Shown: in pieces, positions 15,856 to 24,965 of the stretch | Layout of the letters: each line of letters opens with the position of its first letter | Position numbering within the stretch: the stretch's first letter is position 1 | From: an uncultured Mobiluncus sp. | GTDB taxonomy: Bacteria; Actinomycetota; Actinomycetes; Actinomycetales; Actinomycetaceae | Length of the DNA: 64,000 nt | Direction of reading: 5' to 3' | NCBI RefSeq assembly: GCF_947254095.1 | Contig: NZ_CAMYBV010000005.1 | Location: 1-64,000 of the forward strand | The notes under the pieces: generated by a model | The model's input: only the letters and a program-made list of their open reading frames with translations | Database searches by the model: none | What the model was told of the DNA's origin: nothing | Program-made: the position numbers and the translations under genes

Positions 15856-17478
15856 TTAGCGCTGCTTAACGATTTGTTCCTCGGACTGCTCAGCCTCGGC
15901 TTCGCCCTCAATGGCATTCAAGTCAGTCTGAGGGACCAAGTCGTAAGACTTGCGGAAATCCTTGACGGCAGTTTCCAAACGCGCCACCAGTTCATCGGGC
16001 CAAGCGCCCTTTTCCCTGATTTCGTTGAGGATGCTGCCTTCGTTGCGCAGGTAATCCAACCAGTCCTTTTCAAACTGCTGTACCTTGTCGGTGGCGATGT
16101 CGTCGAGGTAACCGTTGGTGCCAGCCCAGATGGAGCACACCTGTTCCTCTACGGGATAAGGCGTGTACTGGGGCTGTTTCAACAGTTCCATCAGCCTCTC
16201 GCCGCGAGTCAGCTGCTTGCGGGTCGTGGCATCCAGGTCAGAAGCCAGCATGGCGAAAGCCGCCATCGAACGGTACTGCGCCAAGGTTAGCTTCAACGTA
16301 CCGGCGACCTTCTTCATGGCCTTAATCTGAGCGTCGCCGCCCACACGGGACACCGAAATGCCCACGTCCACGGCCGGACGCTGGTTCGCGTTGAACAGGT
16401 CAGACTGCAGGAAGATTTGGCCGTCGGTGATGGAGATGACGTTGGTCGGAATGTAGGCCGACACGTCGTTCGCCTTCGTTTCGATAATCGGCAGGCCGGT
16501 CATCGAACCGCCGCCCAAATCGTCGGACAGTTTCGCGCAGCGTTCCAGCAAGCGAGAGTGCAGGTAGAAAACGTCACCAGGGTAGGCTTCACGCCCCGGC
16601 GGACGGCGCAGCAACAGCGACACCGCGCGGTAGGCCTCGGCCTGCTTGGACAGGTCATCAAACACAATCAGCACGTGCTTGCCCTGGTACATCCAGTGCT
16701 GACCAATGGCCGAACCGGTGTAGGGAGCTAGGTACTTGAACCCGGCCGCGTCCGAAGCGGGGGAAGCCACGATGGTGGTGAACTCCATCGCGCCGGCGTC
16801 TTCCAGCGCGCCTTTCACGGAAGCAATCGTGGAGCCTTTCTGCCCGACGGCCACGTAGATGCAACGCACCTGCTTGTTGGGGTCGCCCGACTTCCAGTTG
16901 TCGCGCTGGTTCAAAATCGTGTCAATGGCGATAGCGGTCTTGCCGGTCTGGCGGTCGCCAATAATCAGCTCACGCTGGCCACGACCAATCGGAATCATCG
17001 AGTCGATGGCCTTCAGGCCGGTCTGGAGTGGCTCAAACACGGAACGGCGCATCATCACGCCGGGAGCCTGCAATTCCAGAGCACGACGCTCGCCCAAGTC
17101 CTTGATTTCACCCAGGCCGTCAATCGGGTTGCCCAGCGGGTCAACCACGCGGCCCAGGTAACCATCGCCCACCGGCACGGAGAGCACGTCACCCGTGCGG
17201 TAGACCTCTTGACCTTCCTCAATCCCCGTGAAATCACCCAGGACGATAGCGCCAATCTCACGCTCATCCAGGTTCATTGCCAGACCCAGGGTGCCGTCTT
17301 GGAAGCGCAGCAGCTCGTTGGCCATAGTGCCGGGCAAGCCCTCGATATGGGCAATGCCGTCAGCAGTTTCGGTCACGTAGCCGATTTCCTCCGCGGTCGC
17401 GGCGGATGGTTCATACGCATCCACAAACTTGTCCAGGGCGCTCTTAATGTCCTGGGGACTTATTGATAGCTCAGCCAT
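15856..17478 (-). CDS. atpA: ATP synthase F1 alpha subunit
   Basis: 540 residues from the ATG at 17478 (MAELSISPQD), which has AGAAGGA 6-7 nt upstream; upstream in-frame starts add unrelated residues. The P-loop GDRQTGKT lies at 174-181 and the later VGISVSRVGG segment is intact. It is a non-catalytic nucleotide-binding subunit. The C-terminal tail is acidic (EGEAEAEQSEEQ). Confidence 0.97.
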   Translation of the reverse strand: MAELSISPQDIKSALDKFVDAYEPSAATAEEIGYVTETADGIAHIEGLPGTMANELLRFQDGTLGLAMNLDEREIGAIVLGDFTGIEEGQEVYRTGDVLSVPVGDGYLGRVVDPLGNPIDGLGEIKDLGERRALELQAPGVMMRRSVFEPLQTGLKAIDSMIPIGRGQRELIIGDRQTGKTAIAIDTILNQRDNWKSGDPNKQVRCIYVAVGQKGSTIASVKGALEDAGAMEFTTIVASPASDAAGFKYLAPYTGSAIGQHWMYQGKHVLIVFDDLSKQAEAYRAVSLLLRRPPGREAYPGDVFYLHSRLLERCAKLSDDLGGGSMTGLPIIETKANDVSAYIPTNVISITDGQIFLQSDLFNANQRPAVDVGISVSRVGGDAQIKAMKKVAGTLKLTLAQYRSMAAFAMLASDLDATTRKQLTRGERLMELLKQPQYTPYPVEEQVCSIWAGTNGYLDDIATDKVQQFEKDWLDYLRNEGSILNEIREKGAWPDELVARLETAVKDFRKSYDLVPQTDLNAIEGEAEAEQSEEQIVKQR

Positions 17479-17540
17479 CAGCATTCCTTCTGTTGTCGTT
17501 CCATAGGGCCTTGCCCTATCGGTCATATTTTCGTTTCGTT

Positions 17541-18362
17541 TTAGCTTGCCAGCTTGCGCCGGAACTGCTCGGCGCGGGACTTCACCGCGCCATCCATCAC
17601 CGTGTCGCCCTGCACAATCTTTATGCCGCCCACCAGGTTCCGGTCTACCACTACGTTGACCTCAACCTGTTCGCCGCTGCGGTCAGACAGCAACTGAATG
17701 AGCCGGGAGTGCTGGGTTTCACTCAGCGGCGTGGCGGTGTAAACCGTAGCCATCCTCCGCTGACGCATCCGCGCTGCTGAATCCAGCAAAGCCCGCAGGT
17801 CAGCCGCGAGACGGCCGGGCGCCGCTTTCGCAATCACCGCGTTGACCAAGCGCAACGCCAGGGGCTTGACCTCCTTGCCAACCAGGGAGTTGAAAGTCTC
17901 GAGACGCTGGTCCAGGGGGGCACGATGATTGTCAGTCAAGAAGTTACGCAAATCGCGGTTCTTGGCGACCACCTGGCTCATGGCGAAGATGTCGCGTTCG
18001 ACGTCCTCTAGCTGGCCATTATCCTGGGCGGTTTTCAGCAACACGTGGTTTGCCAGCAACCGGCAGGCTTCCTGCAGGTCATGCTCGCTGGACCAGCGAC
18101 CGGCGGCGAGTTCCAACACTCCCGCCAGAGCCGGCTCAGAAAGTTTCGAACCCAAGATGGTGCGGACCAGTTCTTGCTTGTCCGGGGCGGTACGCGCCGG
18201 GTCGGACAGGTTGCGGGCCAAGCGGACGTTGTTCTCAAGCAGTTCAGACAGGGCAAAGTATTCCTCGGCGACCGCGGGGCCAGTCTTGGTCGTGGCTTTC
18301 CCCAGGGTCTTATCGACGGCCATGACCATAGCGGCCAAGGTCCTTACCGACGAGGCTCTCAT
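17541..18362 (-). CDS. atpH: ATP synthase delta subunit (peripheral stalk)
   Basis: 273 residues, the OSCP/delta family of the stator. The C-terminal half is typical (FLTDNHRAPLDQRLETF; VYTATPLSETQHSRLIQLL; DRNLVGGIKIVQGDTVMDGA). It is longer than the E. coli protein (177) but of the size common in actinobacteria. RBS GGGAAG precedes the ATG. Lies between atpF and atpA. Confidence 0.95.
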   Translation of the reverse strand: MRASSVRTLAAMVMAVDKTLGKATTKTGPAVAEEYFALSELLENNVRLARNLSDPARTAPDKQELVRTILGSKLSEPALAGVLELAAGRWSSEHDLQEACRLLANHVLLKTAQDNGQLEDVERDIFAMSQVVAKNRDLRNFLTDNHRAPLDQRLETFNSLVGKEVKPLALRLVNAVIAKAAPGRLAADLRALLDSAARMRQRRMATVYTATPLSETQHSRLIQLLSDRSGEQVEVNVVVDRNLVGGIKIVQGDTVMDGAVKSRAEQFRRKLAS

Positions 18363-18386
18363 TGACTTCCCTTACCTTCTCTATCC

Positions 18387-18935
18387 TTAAGCCACCGGCT
18401 GAGCTTCGAGTTCGTCGAGGAACCGATCCACGACGCGCGAGCTCAGGGCTTCATCTTTCAGCTGTTCGCCCACAATCTTTTCCGCGAGCTGGGTAGCCAA
18501 GTCGCCCACGTCCTGACGCAGGGAGGCTTCCGCCGCGGCCCGCTCAGCAGCAATCTGGCGCTGAGCCTGCTCGATGATGCGCTTGGCTTCTTGATCAGCG
18601 CGTTCGGTAGCGCGGGACACAATGTCCTCAGCTTGCGCGTTGGCCTTGTTGCGGATTTGCGCAGCTTCAGCTTTCGCGTCGCGCAGTTCGGATTCAATCC
18701 GCTGTGCCGCGGCCTGCGAGTCAGCCTGTGCCTTAGCCGTAGCGTCCAAGCCCTCCTGGAGCTTGTCGGCGCGTTCCTGCACCAACCCGCTGTACTTCGG
18801 CAAAGCCACCTTCACAATCATGATCAAAATGACCAAGAAGATAACTGCCGACCAAACAATGTCGTAAGTCGCCGGCAGCAGAGGGTTCGGGTTCTCGCCC
18901 GCCTCAGCCGCTAGTGATACCAAAGTGCCTAACAT
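18387..18935 (-). CDS. atpF: ATP synthase Fo b subunit
   Basis: 182 residues. One membrane helix near the N-terminus (about 25-45, DIVWSAVIFLVILIMIVKVA) is followed by a long charged stator coiled coil (ADKLQEGLDATAKAQAD onward). AAGGAG precedes the ATG, and the gene starts 9 bp after atpE. Confidence 0.96.
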   Translation of the reverse strand: MLGTLVSLAAEAGENPNPLLPATYDIVWSAVIFLVILIMIVKVALPKYSGLVQERADKLQEGLDATAKAQADSQAAAQRIESELRDAKAEAAQIRNKANAQAEDIVSRATERADQEAKRIIEQAQRQIAAERAAAEASLRQDVGDLATQLAEKIVGEQLKDEALSSRVVDRFLDELEAQPVA

Positions 18936-18944
18936 ACGTGCTCC

Positions 18945-19160
18945 TTACCGGAACAGGAAGCCCGTTACCAAACCAATCAAAGCCAAGGCTTCGACGAAGG
19001 CGATACCGATGAACATGTTAGTGGTGAGCTTTCCGGACAGTTCCGGCTGACGGGCAATAGCGTCCTGAGTGTGACCAATCAGAATGCCCAAGCCAATGCC
19101 AGGGCCAATGGCGGCCAGACCATAGCCGATGGTTGCGAGAACAAGTGCACTTCCAGTCAT
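18945..19160 (-). CDS. atpE: ATP synthase Fo c subunit
   Basis: 71 residues forming two membrane helices joined by a polar loop (ARQPEL). Glu57 in AFVEAL is the proton-carrying carboxylate. No sodium-type ligand set is evident (the first helix reads GYGLAAIGPGIGLG), so proton coupling is likely. AAGGAAAG precedes the ATG. Confidence 0.97.
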   Translation of the reverse strand: MTGSALVLATIGYGLAAIGPGIGLGILIGHTQDAIARQPELSGKLTTNMFIGIAFVEALALIGLVTGFLFR

Positions 19161-19221
19161 GTTTTCTTTCCTTATTTGTTGTTATTCTCATGCCGGTTGG
19201 CGTGAGAAGCCTATTGTTTTT

Positions 19222-20046
19222 CTAATGTGCGTGTACGGAGAGGTTCACATACACCGCGGTCAGAATCGCGAAAATGTATGCCTGCAGGAAAGCCACCAGG
19301 ATTTCGAACAGGGTAAACGCGAAAGCTGCCGCAAAAGTCAGAATCCCTATCGGGGACAGCGCCGAGAGATGCGCAAAGAGGAAATAGTTCGTGGCGCTCA
19401 GGGTCAAAGCCAGCAAGAAGTGGCCGGCAATCATGTTGGCCAACAAACGGACGAACAGGGTGAACGGACGAATGATGAAGGTCGAGATGGCCTCAATCGG
19501 GGTCAGCAGGATGTACAGCGGCCACGGCACCCCCGGCGGGAACAGGGAGGACTTGAAGAAGTGACCCACACCGGTCTCTCGAATTCCGGCGTAAATGAAA
19601 ACAAACCAGGCAAACACCGCTAACAGTAGCGGGAAGCCCGGTTTCGCGGAACCAGCCAGGTTAAAGCCGGGAATAATACCCGCAATGTTCATGAACAAAA
19701 CCGAGAAGAATACGGAAGTCACGATGGGCGTGTATTTGCGCCCGATTTCCTTGCCGATGACTTCCTCAGCAATGTTTTCCTGGCAGAATTTGAACCCGAA
19801 CTCCATCACGTACTGGGCGCGCCCCGGGATGAGCTTAGCCCGCGTGGCGTACAGCACCAAGCACAGCACCAGCAGCAGCGTCATGATGAGACGAATCATC
19901 ATGACACGGTCGATAGCGAAAGGAGTTCCAGCGAAAGCAACGACCGGAGGGAACAAGTCCATAATGGTGGGAGCATGGAACGAGTCATCTGTAGCGGGAA
20001 CCAAATTCGGCACCAATGCCGACATGAGCGTCAACTGCACTCCCAT
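19222..20046 (-). CDS. atpB: ATP synthase Fo a subunit
   Basis: 274 residues from the ATG at 20046 (MGVQLTLM), which has AAGGAG 5 nt upstream. The multi-helix channel subunit carries the essential Arg (Arg200 in LFVRLLANMIAGH). It is the first structural gene of the atp operon. A 110-bp gap separates it from the AtpI-like gene and probably contains the operon promoter. Confidence 0.96.
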   Translation of the reverse strand: MGVQLTLMSALVPNLVPATDDSFHAPTIMDLFPPVVAFAGTPFAIDRVMMIRLIMTLLLVLCLVLYATRAKLIPGRAQYVMEFGFKFCQENIAEEVIGKEIGRKYTPIVTSVFFSVLFMNIAGIIPGFNLAGSAKPGFPLLLAVFAWFVFIYAGIRETGVGHFFKSSLFPPGVPWPLYILLTPIEAISTFIIRPFTLFVRLLANMIAGHFLLALTLSATNYFLFAHLSALSPIGILTFAAAFAFTLFEILVAFLQAYIFAILTAVYVNLSVHAH

Positions 20047-20156
20047 TGTTCTCCTTTGAGTCATAAATCATGAGTTCGCCTAACAACGTTATCATGAAAT
20101 TCAAGCACGATTGACACGGGTGAAAACTGGCAGGGGTGAAAAAACGCAAATTTTCA

Positions 20157-20660
20157 CTACTGCGTTGGATTTTCCCCTGCGGATTCCGGTTGCGTGGGCG
20201 GAGAAGCTGGGTCTAACAAGGGCACTTGCGCTTTGGTCAGCGCCACTGGAAAGACGATGGCTTGAACCAAAATCATGGCCAGCAGGGTGAAAAAAATTGT
20301 TTCCGCATCCAGGCCCGGCAGCTTTCGCGCCACCCCCAAGGCCAGCAAAATGACTATGATTTTCAGGACAAAATCTGCGCCCATGCCCGCCATCATCAAG
20401 TCAGGGTGATTCAAGGTGAACAGGTGGGTGGCAAACGTCACCGCCACTAGACCCGCCCCCACCGCAGCGCATAAACCTACGGAACGCAGTCCCGCCACCC
20501 CTACCAGCCACGCCGTTAACCCGGCCGCCACCAGCAGTACCGCCACCACCGCTAGGGAAATCGCGGTCAGAGAAAACTTCACCGCCCGGCGAGTCCGGGG
20601 ACCCAAGGGGGCCGCGAGGAAAGCGGCGGATTGCTCAGGTCGGGGAGTCGTTTCGTTCAC
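20157..20660 (-). CDS. AtpI-like small membrane protein
   Basis: 167 residues with four predicted membrane helices (about 29-52, 58-78, 91-110, 120-140) and a Pro-rich C-terminal tail. The position directly upstream of atpB and the helix pattern identify it as the ATP synthase I protein type, which helps assemble the c-ring. Sequence conservation in this family is low, so the call rests mainly on context. Its start overlaps the stop of the wecA-like gene by 4 bp (ATGA type). Confidence 0.75.
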   Translation of the reverse strand: MNETTPRPEQSAAFLAAPLGPRTRRAVKFSLTAISLAVVAVLLVAAGLTAWLVGVAGLRSVGLCAAVGAGLVAVTFATHLFTLNHPDLMMAGMGADFVLKIIVILLALGVARKLPGLDAETIFFTLLAMILVQAIVFPVALTKAQVPLLDPASPPTQPESAGENPTQ

Positions 20661-21841
20661 GGCTTTACGCTATCAGAAAGGGAAGAGTCACGGTAAAGGG
20701 CGTGTTCCGGGCCGTGGGGCTGGCGATAGTTCGGGTTAAACCAGCGGCGCACCCCTTCGCGCCAGGCGGGCAGAATCTCGATGGTCGCCACCATCGCCAG
20801 CAGGGAAGCTACCAGCATCAACACCAACACGTAGCGCATCCGCAGCAAAGTCAGCGAGGCCGCCCCCAGGGAAAACACCGCCGTCCACAGGTACATGACC
20901 AGTACGGCGCGAACTCGGGAACGTCCGGCATGGGACAGGCGATGGTGCAGGTGACCGGCATCGGCTTGGAAGGGAGACTGGTGATGATACAACCGACGAA
21001 TGACCGCGGCGACCATGTCAATAATGGGTATCGCCAGCACCGCTAGGGGCAAAACTATGGGCAGGAAAGACGGAAAAGCCTGGCGGAAATAGACGACAGC
21101 CGGGTCGATTTGGCCGGTGACGATGATGGCGGAGGCCACCGTCAGTAAACCCAGTAGCATGGCTCCGGTATCGCCCATGAATATGGAGGCGGGAGAAAAG
21201 TTGTGTGCCAAGAATCCCAGGCAGATTCCGGCCAGAGCCGCCGCCACCGTTGAGGCCAAAGAGGCGTAGGACGCAGCACCCAGCGTGCGCGACAGCGTGT
21301 AGGAATAGATGAACAGGCCGGTCGCGCTGATGGCCATCATGCCGGAAGCTAAACCATCCAAGCCGTCCACGAAGTTCACCGCGTTGATGGCAGCCACCAC
21401 TACCAGCACTGTGACCAGCAAGGACAGGCGAGATGAGCCGATGGTAAGGCCGAAAATCGGGAAAGAGGTCAGCTGGATACCCAACCAAGACATCAATCCC
21501 GCCACCAAGATTTGGCCCGCCAGTTTCGTGTACCAATCCAAGTCCCAGATGTCATCGATGACACCCAAAATCACAATCAGGACGACACCCACGGCCAAAC
21601 CTTTGATGTTATGAAAGCTGGCGGCATCGGCCAAGAATGGCGTGTGTGAGGCGATGGCCAGTGCCGCGAGGAAACCCGCACCCATCGCTACCCCGCCCAG
21701 ACGCGGGGTAGGAAATTCGTGGACGTCACGTTCCCGCACCGGAGCTAAAGTGCCTGTTGCCAGGGCAAACTGGCGCACCAGCGGGACCGTGAGGTACGTC
21801 ACCGCGGCCGCGACCAAGAATATCAACAGGTAAAACTTCAT
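20657..21841 (-). CDS. WecA/TagO-type undecaprenyl-phosphate sugar-1-phosphate transferase
   Basis: 394 residues with about ten membrane helices. Family motifs are PTPRLGG, the Asp pair in GVIDDIWDLDWYTKLAGQ, NFVDGLDGLASG, FMGDTGA and the HIHH-like AGHLHHRL. These transferases load the first sugar phosphate (usually GlcNAc-1-P) onto undecaprenyl phosphate for cell-wall polysaccharide or teichoic-type polymers. Presence upstream of the atp operon is standard in actinobacteria. It may prime the polymer made by the polysaccharide locus at 47-64 kb, but that is inference. Confidence 0.92.
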   Translation of the reverse strand: MKFYLLIFLVAAAVTYLTVPLVRQFALATGTLAPVRERDVHEFPTPRLGGVAMGAGFLAALAIASHTPFLADAASFHNIKGLAVGVVLIVILGVIDDIWDLDWYTKLAGQILVAGLMSWLGIQLTSFPIFGLTIGSSRLSLLVTVLVVVAAINAVNFVDGLDGLASGMMAISATGLFIYSYTLSRTLGAASYASLASTVAAALAGICLGFLAHNFSPASIFMGDTGAMLLGLLTVASAIIVTGQIDPAVVYFRQAFPSFLPIVLPLAVLAIPIIDMVAAVIRRLYHHQSPFQADAGHLHHRLSHAGRSRVRAVLVMYLWTAVFSLGAASLTLLRMRYVLVLMLVASLLAMVATIEILPAWREGVRRWFNPNYRQPHGPEHALYRDSSLSDSVKP

Positions 21842-21887
21842 ACGGGCTTTAGTTTATCCGGTTAGTGGCAGGGTATTCGTCTTTGAT

Positions 21888-21957
21888 GTGAATATAGGGT
21901 GGGATATGGGCAGCAGCTGCCATTATTGGCAGCTGCTGCCCATATCCCCCTGTATAA
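21888..21957. repeat. Dispersed palindromic intergenic element, copy 3 (strongest)
   Basis: The arms GGGATATGGGCAGCAGCTGC and complement, continuing to a TTAT loop, form a perfect 22-bp inverted repeat at 21901-21948. Outer parts pair imperfectly out to about 21888 and 21957. The core and outer GGTGGGAT sequence match copies 1 and 2. It lies between the wecA-like start and the TsaC 3' end. Confidence 0.85.
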
Positions 21958-21969
21958 CCGCACGAGGCC

Positions 21970-22617
21970 TCAAGCCAGAGCCGCGAGGATGTCAGACAGG
22001 GGTATATCGCCCTGGCGGATCAAGCGCGGGGAGCCCTCTGTCAAGGTGATGATGGTGGACGGATGCCCGGAGGGCGAGGGGCCGGCATCGACATAAACAC
22101 TGACACGTTGCCCAAAATATTGGGTGGCGGCGGCAATATCGGTGGCGGGAGGCCGGGTATGCAGGTTGGCGGAGGTGACCGCCAGAGGACCGGTATAGCC
22201 CAGAATTTCGAGGGCACGGGGGTGGTCGGGCTGGCGCAAGGCGATAGTCCCGTGGGTTTGTCCCAAATCCCAGCCCAGAGCCGGGTTCGCAGTCACAATA
22301 ATAGTCAGGGCACCGGGCCAAAAGCGCTGTGCGAGCACACGCGCCGCGCGGCCCTGGCTCTCGCCCGTCTGAGTCGCCGGAGCCATCAATTCATCCAGCG
22401 CTGCCGGACCGGAAACCAACACCGGCGGGGGAAAATCCTCCCCCCGACCTTTGGCCTGTTGCAGGCGCTCCACCGCCGCGGGAGCAAACGGCACCGAGGC
22501 TATTCCATAAACCGTATCGGTAGGCATGACCAGCAGCTCATCGCGTTTCACCGCTGCGTCAATCGCCGCCAGGTCAGTAGGGGTAATCGGCCCGGTCAGG
22601 GCATCAACAATCTTCAT
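21970..22617 (-). CDS. Threonylcarbamoyl-AMP synthase (TsaC/Sua5, YrdC domain)
   Basis: 215 residues, the length of the single-domain TsaC type. Motifs are MPTDTVYGIA, the KGRGEDFPPPVLV region, LAQRFWPGALTIIV, TIALRQPDHP and VTSANLHTRPPATD. It makes threonylcarbamoyl-AMP, the precursor of the universal tRNA modification t6A37. In actinobacteria it normally follows prmC directly; here a block of about 8.5 kb separates them. Confidence 0.93.
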   Translation of the reverse strand: MKIVDALTGPITPTDLAAIDAAVKRDELLVMPTDTVYGIASVPFAPAAVERLQQAKGRGEDFPPPVLVSGPAALDELMAPATQTGESQGRAARVLAQRFWPGALTIIVTANPALGWDLGQTHGTIALRQPDHPRALEILGYTGPLAVTSANLHTRPPATDIAAATQYFGQRVSVYVDAGPSPSGHPSTIITLTEGSPRLIRQGDIPLSDILAALA

Positions 22618-22713
22618 AGAGCTAATGTTAGTCCCCGCGCTGGCTCAACCGGCAGACCCGACCCCACCGCGCTTGTGACCGCGTTTGCGAAACGGGACCA
22701 GCCGGGGCACTCC

Positions 22714-24297
22714 TTAGCCGACAAACCCCATGAGCGCCCACAGCTGCGGCAGCGCGAACACCAGCGTCAAAGTGGCGGCGGTTCCGACCACCATACCCAG
22801 CAAAGCCATCTGTTTCACCGAGATTTCCCCGGTAGCATAAGCAATGGCGTTCGGCGGGGTCGAGATGGGCAGCGACATGCCTAGCGAGCAGGCGATGGCT
22901 ACCGCGCAGGCGACCGTGACTGTATCGACCGAATCGCCTAGGGACACAGCCAGGGACACAGCCAGAGGCACCAGCAGGTTCGCGGAAGCCGAGTGGGAGA
23001 TGACATTGGCGATCGCGAAACCGACGAAACCGAGCAGTGCCACAATCAGCACCGCCCCCAGGGAGTTCCACGGCACGGAGTTGACCAAGAACTTGTCCAG
23101 GCCGGTGTTTCCGATGCCCTCACCCATCGCGATACCGCCCGCCACCAGCCACAGCACCGGCCAGTCGATACTCTTGATGTCCTCGCCGCTCATGACTTTG
23201 AGACACAGCAGGGCCACGACGGGCAGGAACCCGACCACGTTGGAGGAAATCCCGTGCAGGCTCTCGGTCATCCATAGCAAAATCGTGGATCCGGCGATGA
23301 TATAGAACAGTACGGCTTTCGGTGTTTTGTTCCACTTAGAGGTCATTTCAATGTGGATCACGGCATCGCGCGGGATAAACACGGCACTGAGGAACAGCCA
23401 CGACAAAAACAGCACGACCAGCATAAACGGCACCGCCATCAGCATCCACTGGCCGAAAGACACGTGAATGCCCTGGGCGGCTAGGGCGCCGACTGCAATG
23501 GCGTTGGGCGGGGTGCCGACCGGGGTGCCGATACCGCCCACGTTGGCGGCTAGGGGAATCGACAGTGCCACACCAGCTCGCGCCAGGCCCTTTGGCAGCG
23601 CCGCCAAAATGGGGATAACCACGGTAAACATGGTGGCAGTCGTGGCGGTGTTGGACATAAACATGGACAGCATAGCGGTAATCAGCATGAGTCCCAAGGT
23701 CGTCAGACGCGCCTTTTCCGGGAAAGGTTTGAGCATCACCGCCGCCAGGTTGCGGTCCAGGGAAAACTTTTCAGCGCCTTCCGCAATCATAAAACCACCC
23801 ATGAAGAGGATAATTGTCGGGTGGGCCAGGGTCGCGAAGTATTCCGAATACTTGGCGACATGTTCCGCTTGCGACGGGTCACCACCGGTGGGGTCAAAGG
23901 GCGACCCAGTTGACACGAGGAGCACTTCCAGCCCAATGACCAGCACCGCGGTGGCGGTCAGGGGAATCGGCTCGGTAATCCAAAACACGATAGCTAGCAG
24001 GAAAATCGCCAGCATCCGTTCGCCCGGCTCGCCCAGGTTCGGGATGTCAACCAGCAGCGGAACGAAGAACACGATGGCCCCGAGCACCAGGCCAATCTTT
24101 TCTTTCAAGCCCAGTGGGGGGGTTTTCTTAACGTTAGAGGGGGGCTTGGGCCGCAAAGTGCGGATAGGACGTTTCGCGGGTTTCGGGACGGCGGCACGAG
24201 ACTGGGGCTGAGTTGCCGCCGGCTCGTTACGTTCCCGGGCCGCCGCATCGGACGGTTCGATAGCGTTTTCGGATTGCGGATTGTCTGGAGTACTCAC
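22714..24297 (-). CDS. SLC13/DASS family anion (dicarboxylate) symporter
   Basis: 527 residues. About 75 polar N-terminal residues rich in Pro, Ala and Lys precede a membrane protein of 11-12 helices. The two Ser-Asn-Thr-type hairpin motifs SNTATTATM and SHSASANLLVP, and two copies of TPPNAIA (PVGTPPNAIA; ISTPPNAIAYATG), identify the DASS family. Relatives import succinate, malate or citrate with Na+. The neighbouring kinase/receiver pair on the same strand suggests regulated use. The substrate is not determinable. Confidence 0.9.
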   Translation of the reverse strand: MSTPDNPQSENAIEPSDAAARERNEPAATQPQSRAAVPKPAKRPIRTLRPKPPSNVKKTPPLGLKEKIGLVLGAIVFFVPLLVDIPNLGEPGERMLAIFLLAIVFWITEPIPLTATAVLVIGLEVLLVSTGSPFDPTGGDPSQAEHVAKYSEYFATLAHPTIILFMGGFMIAEGAEKFSLDRNLAAVMLKPFPEKARLTTLGLMLITAMLSMFMSNTATTATMFTVVIPILAALPKGLARAGVALSIPLAANVGGIGTPVGTPPNAIAVGALAAQGIHVSFGQWMLMAVPFMLVVLFLSWLFLSAVFIPRDAVIHIEMTSKWNKTPKAVLFYIIAGSTILLWMTESLHGISSNVVGFLPVVALLCLKVMSGEDIKSIDWPVLWLVAGGIAMGEGIGNTGLDKFLVNSVPWNSLGAVLIVALLGFVGFAIANVISHSASANLLVPLAVSLAVSLGDSVDTVTVACAVAIACSLGMSLPISTPPNAIAYATGEISVKQMALLGMVVGTAATLTLVFALPQLWALMGFVG

Positions 24298-24348
24298 TGC
24301 CCCTGCCCCTTTATTCCTCGCTGTTCGCTGCCACGTGCCAGCAACCGG

Positions 24349-24837
24349 TTAGTCAGGGCGGCTGAGCCCTTTAGTCAACTCCATCGCCCGCGCCGGATCC
24401 AGCGCCGCGAGATAGGGCACCGGGTCAATCCCTGCCAGTTCCACATAGTCGGTCAGCATGGTGCGCACCACGTCTTGGAGTTCCTCGGGTTTCCAGGGTT
24501 TCGCCACGTACTGATCGAGTCCGGCTTCGTTCACCGCGCGCACGGTGTCAGCTAGGTCAGCCTGGCCGGTCACCAAGACTTTGCGAGTCAACTGGGTGCG
24601 TTCGTCGGACATCATCTGTCCCATGAACTCGATGCCGGTCGTGCCGGGTAGACGATGGTCGCACAGTGCCAAAGCCAGGGCGTCGCCATCGTCCGTTATC
24701 TCATCGATGACTTCCCACGCATCAGGCACATCCTCCGCCGGTTCGATGCGCAAAGTGTCCGCGAATCCCAGCAGGTCACGGGTTACAGCGGCACGAACTT
24801 CCGGTTCGTCTTCAAGGATCAGGATGGCGAGTTTCAT
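24349..24837 (-). CDS. Stand-alone response-regulator receiver protein
   Basis: 162 residues: a CheY-like receiver (about 1-125) with the acidic pair Glu9/Asp10, phosphoacceptor Asp60 (LCDHRLPG), Thr90 and Lys113. About 35 C-terminal residues follow without a recognisable DNA-binding domain. It would receive phosphate from the kinase encoded 128 bp upstream and act by protein contact or as an intermediate. GAAGGAG precedes the ATG. Confidence 0.9.
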   Translation of the reverse strand: MKLAILILEDEPEVRAAVTRDLLGFADTLRIEPAEDVPDAWEVIDEITDDGDALALALCDHRLPGTTGIEFMGQMMSDERTQLTRKVLVTGQADLADTVRAVNEAGLDQYVAKPWKPEELQDVVRTMLTDYVELAGIDPVPYLAALDPARAMELTKGLSRPD

Positions 24838-24965
24838 GGTTTCTCCTTCATTGGGGACTTTTCTATTCTTTCACCCCGTCATGGGGTTTGGACAAATTTG
24901 CCGGAAAAACGTCAGAAAACGAAAACTGACAAACCGCGCAAACCCGCCCGACATGGCTTGTGACC

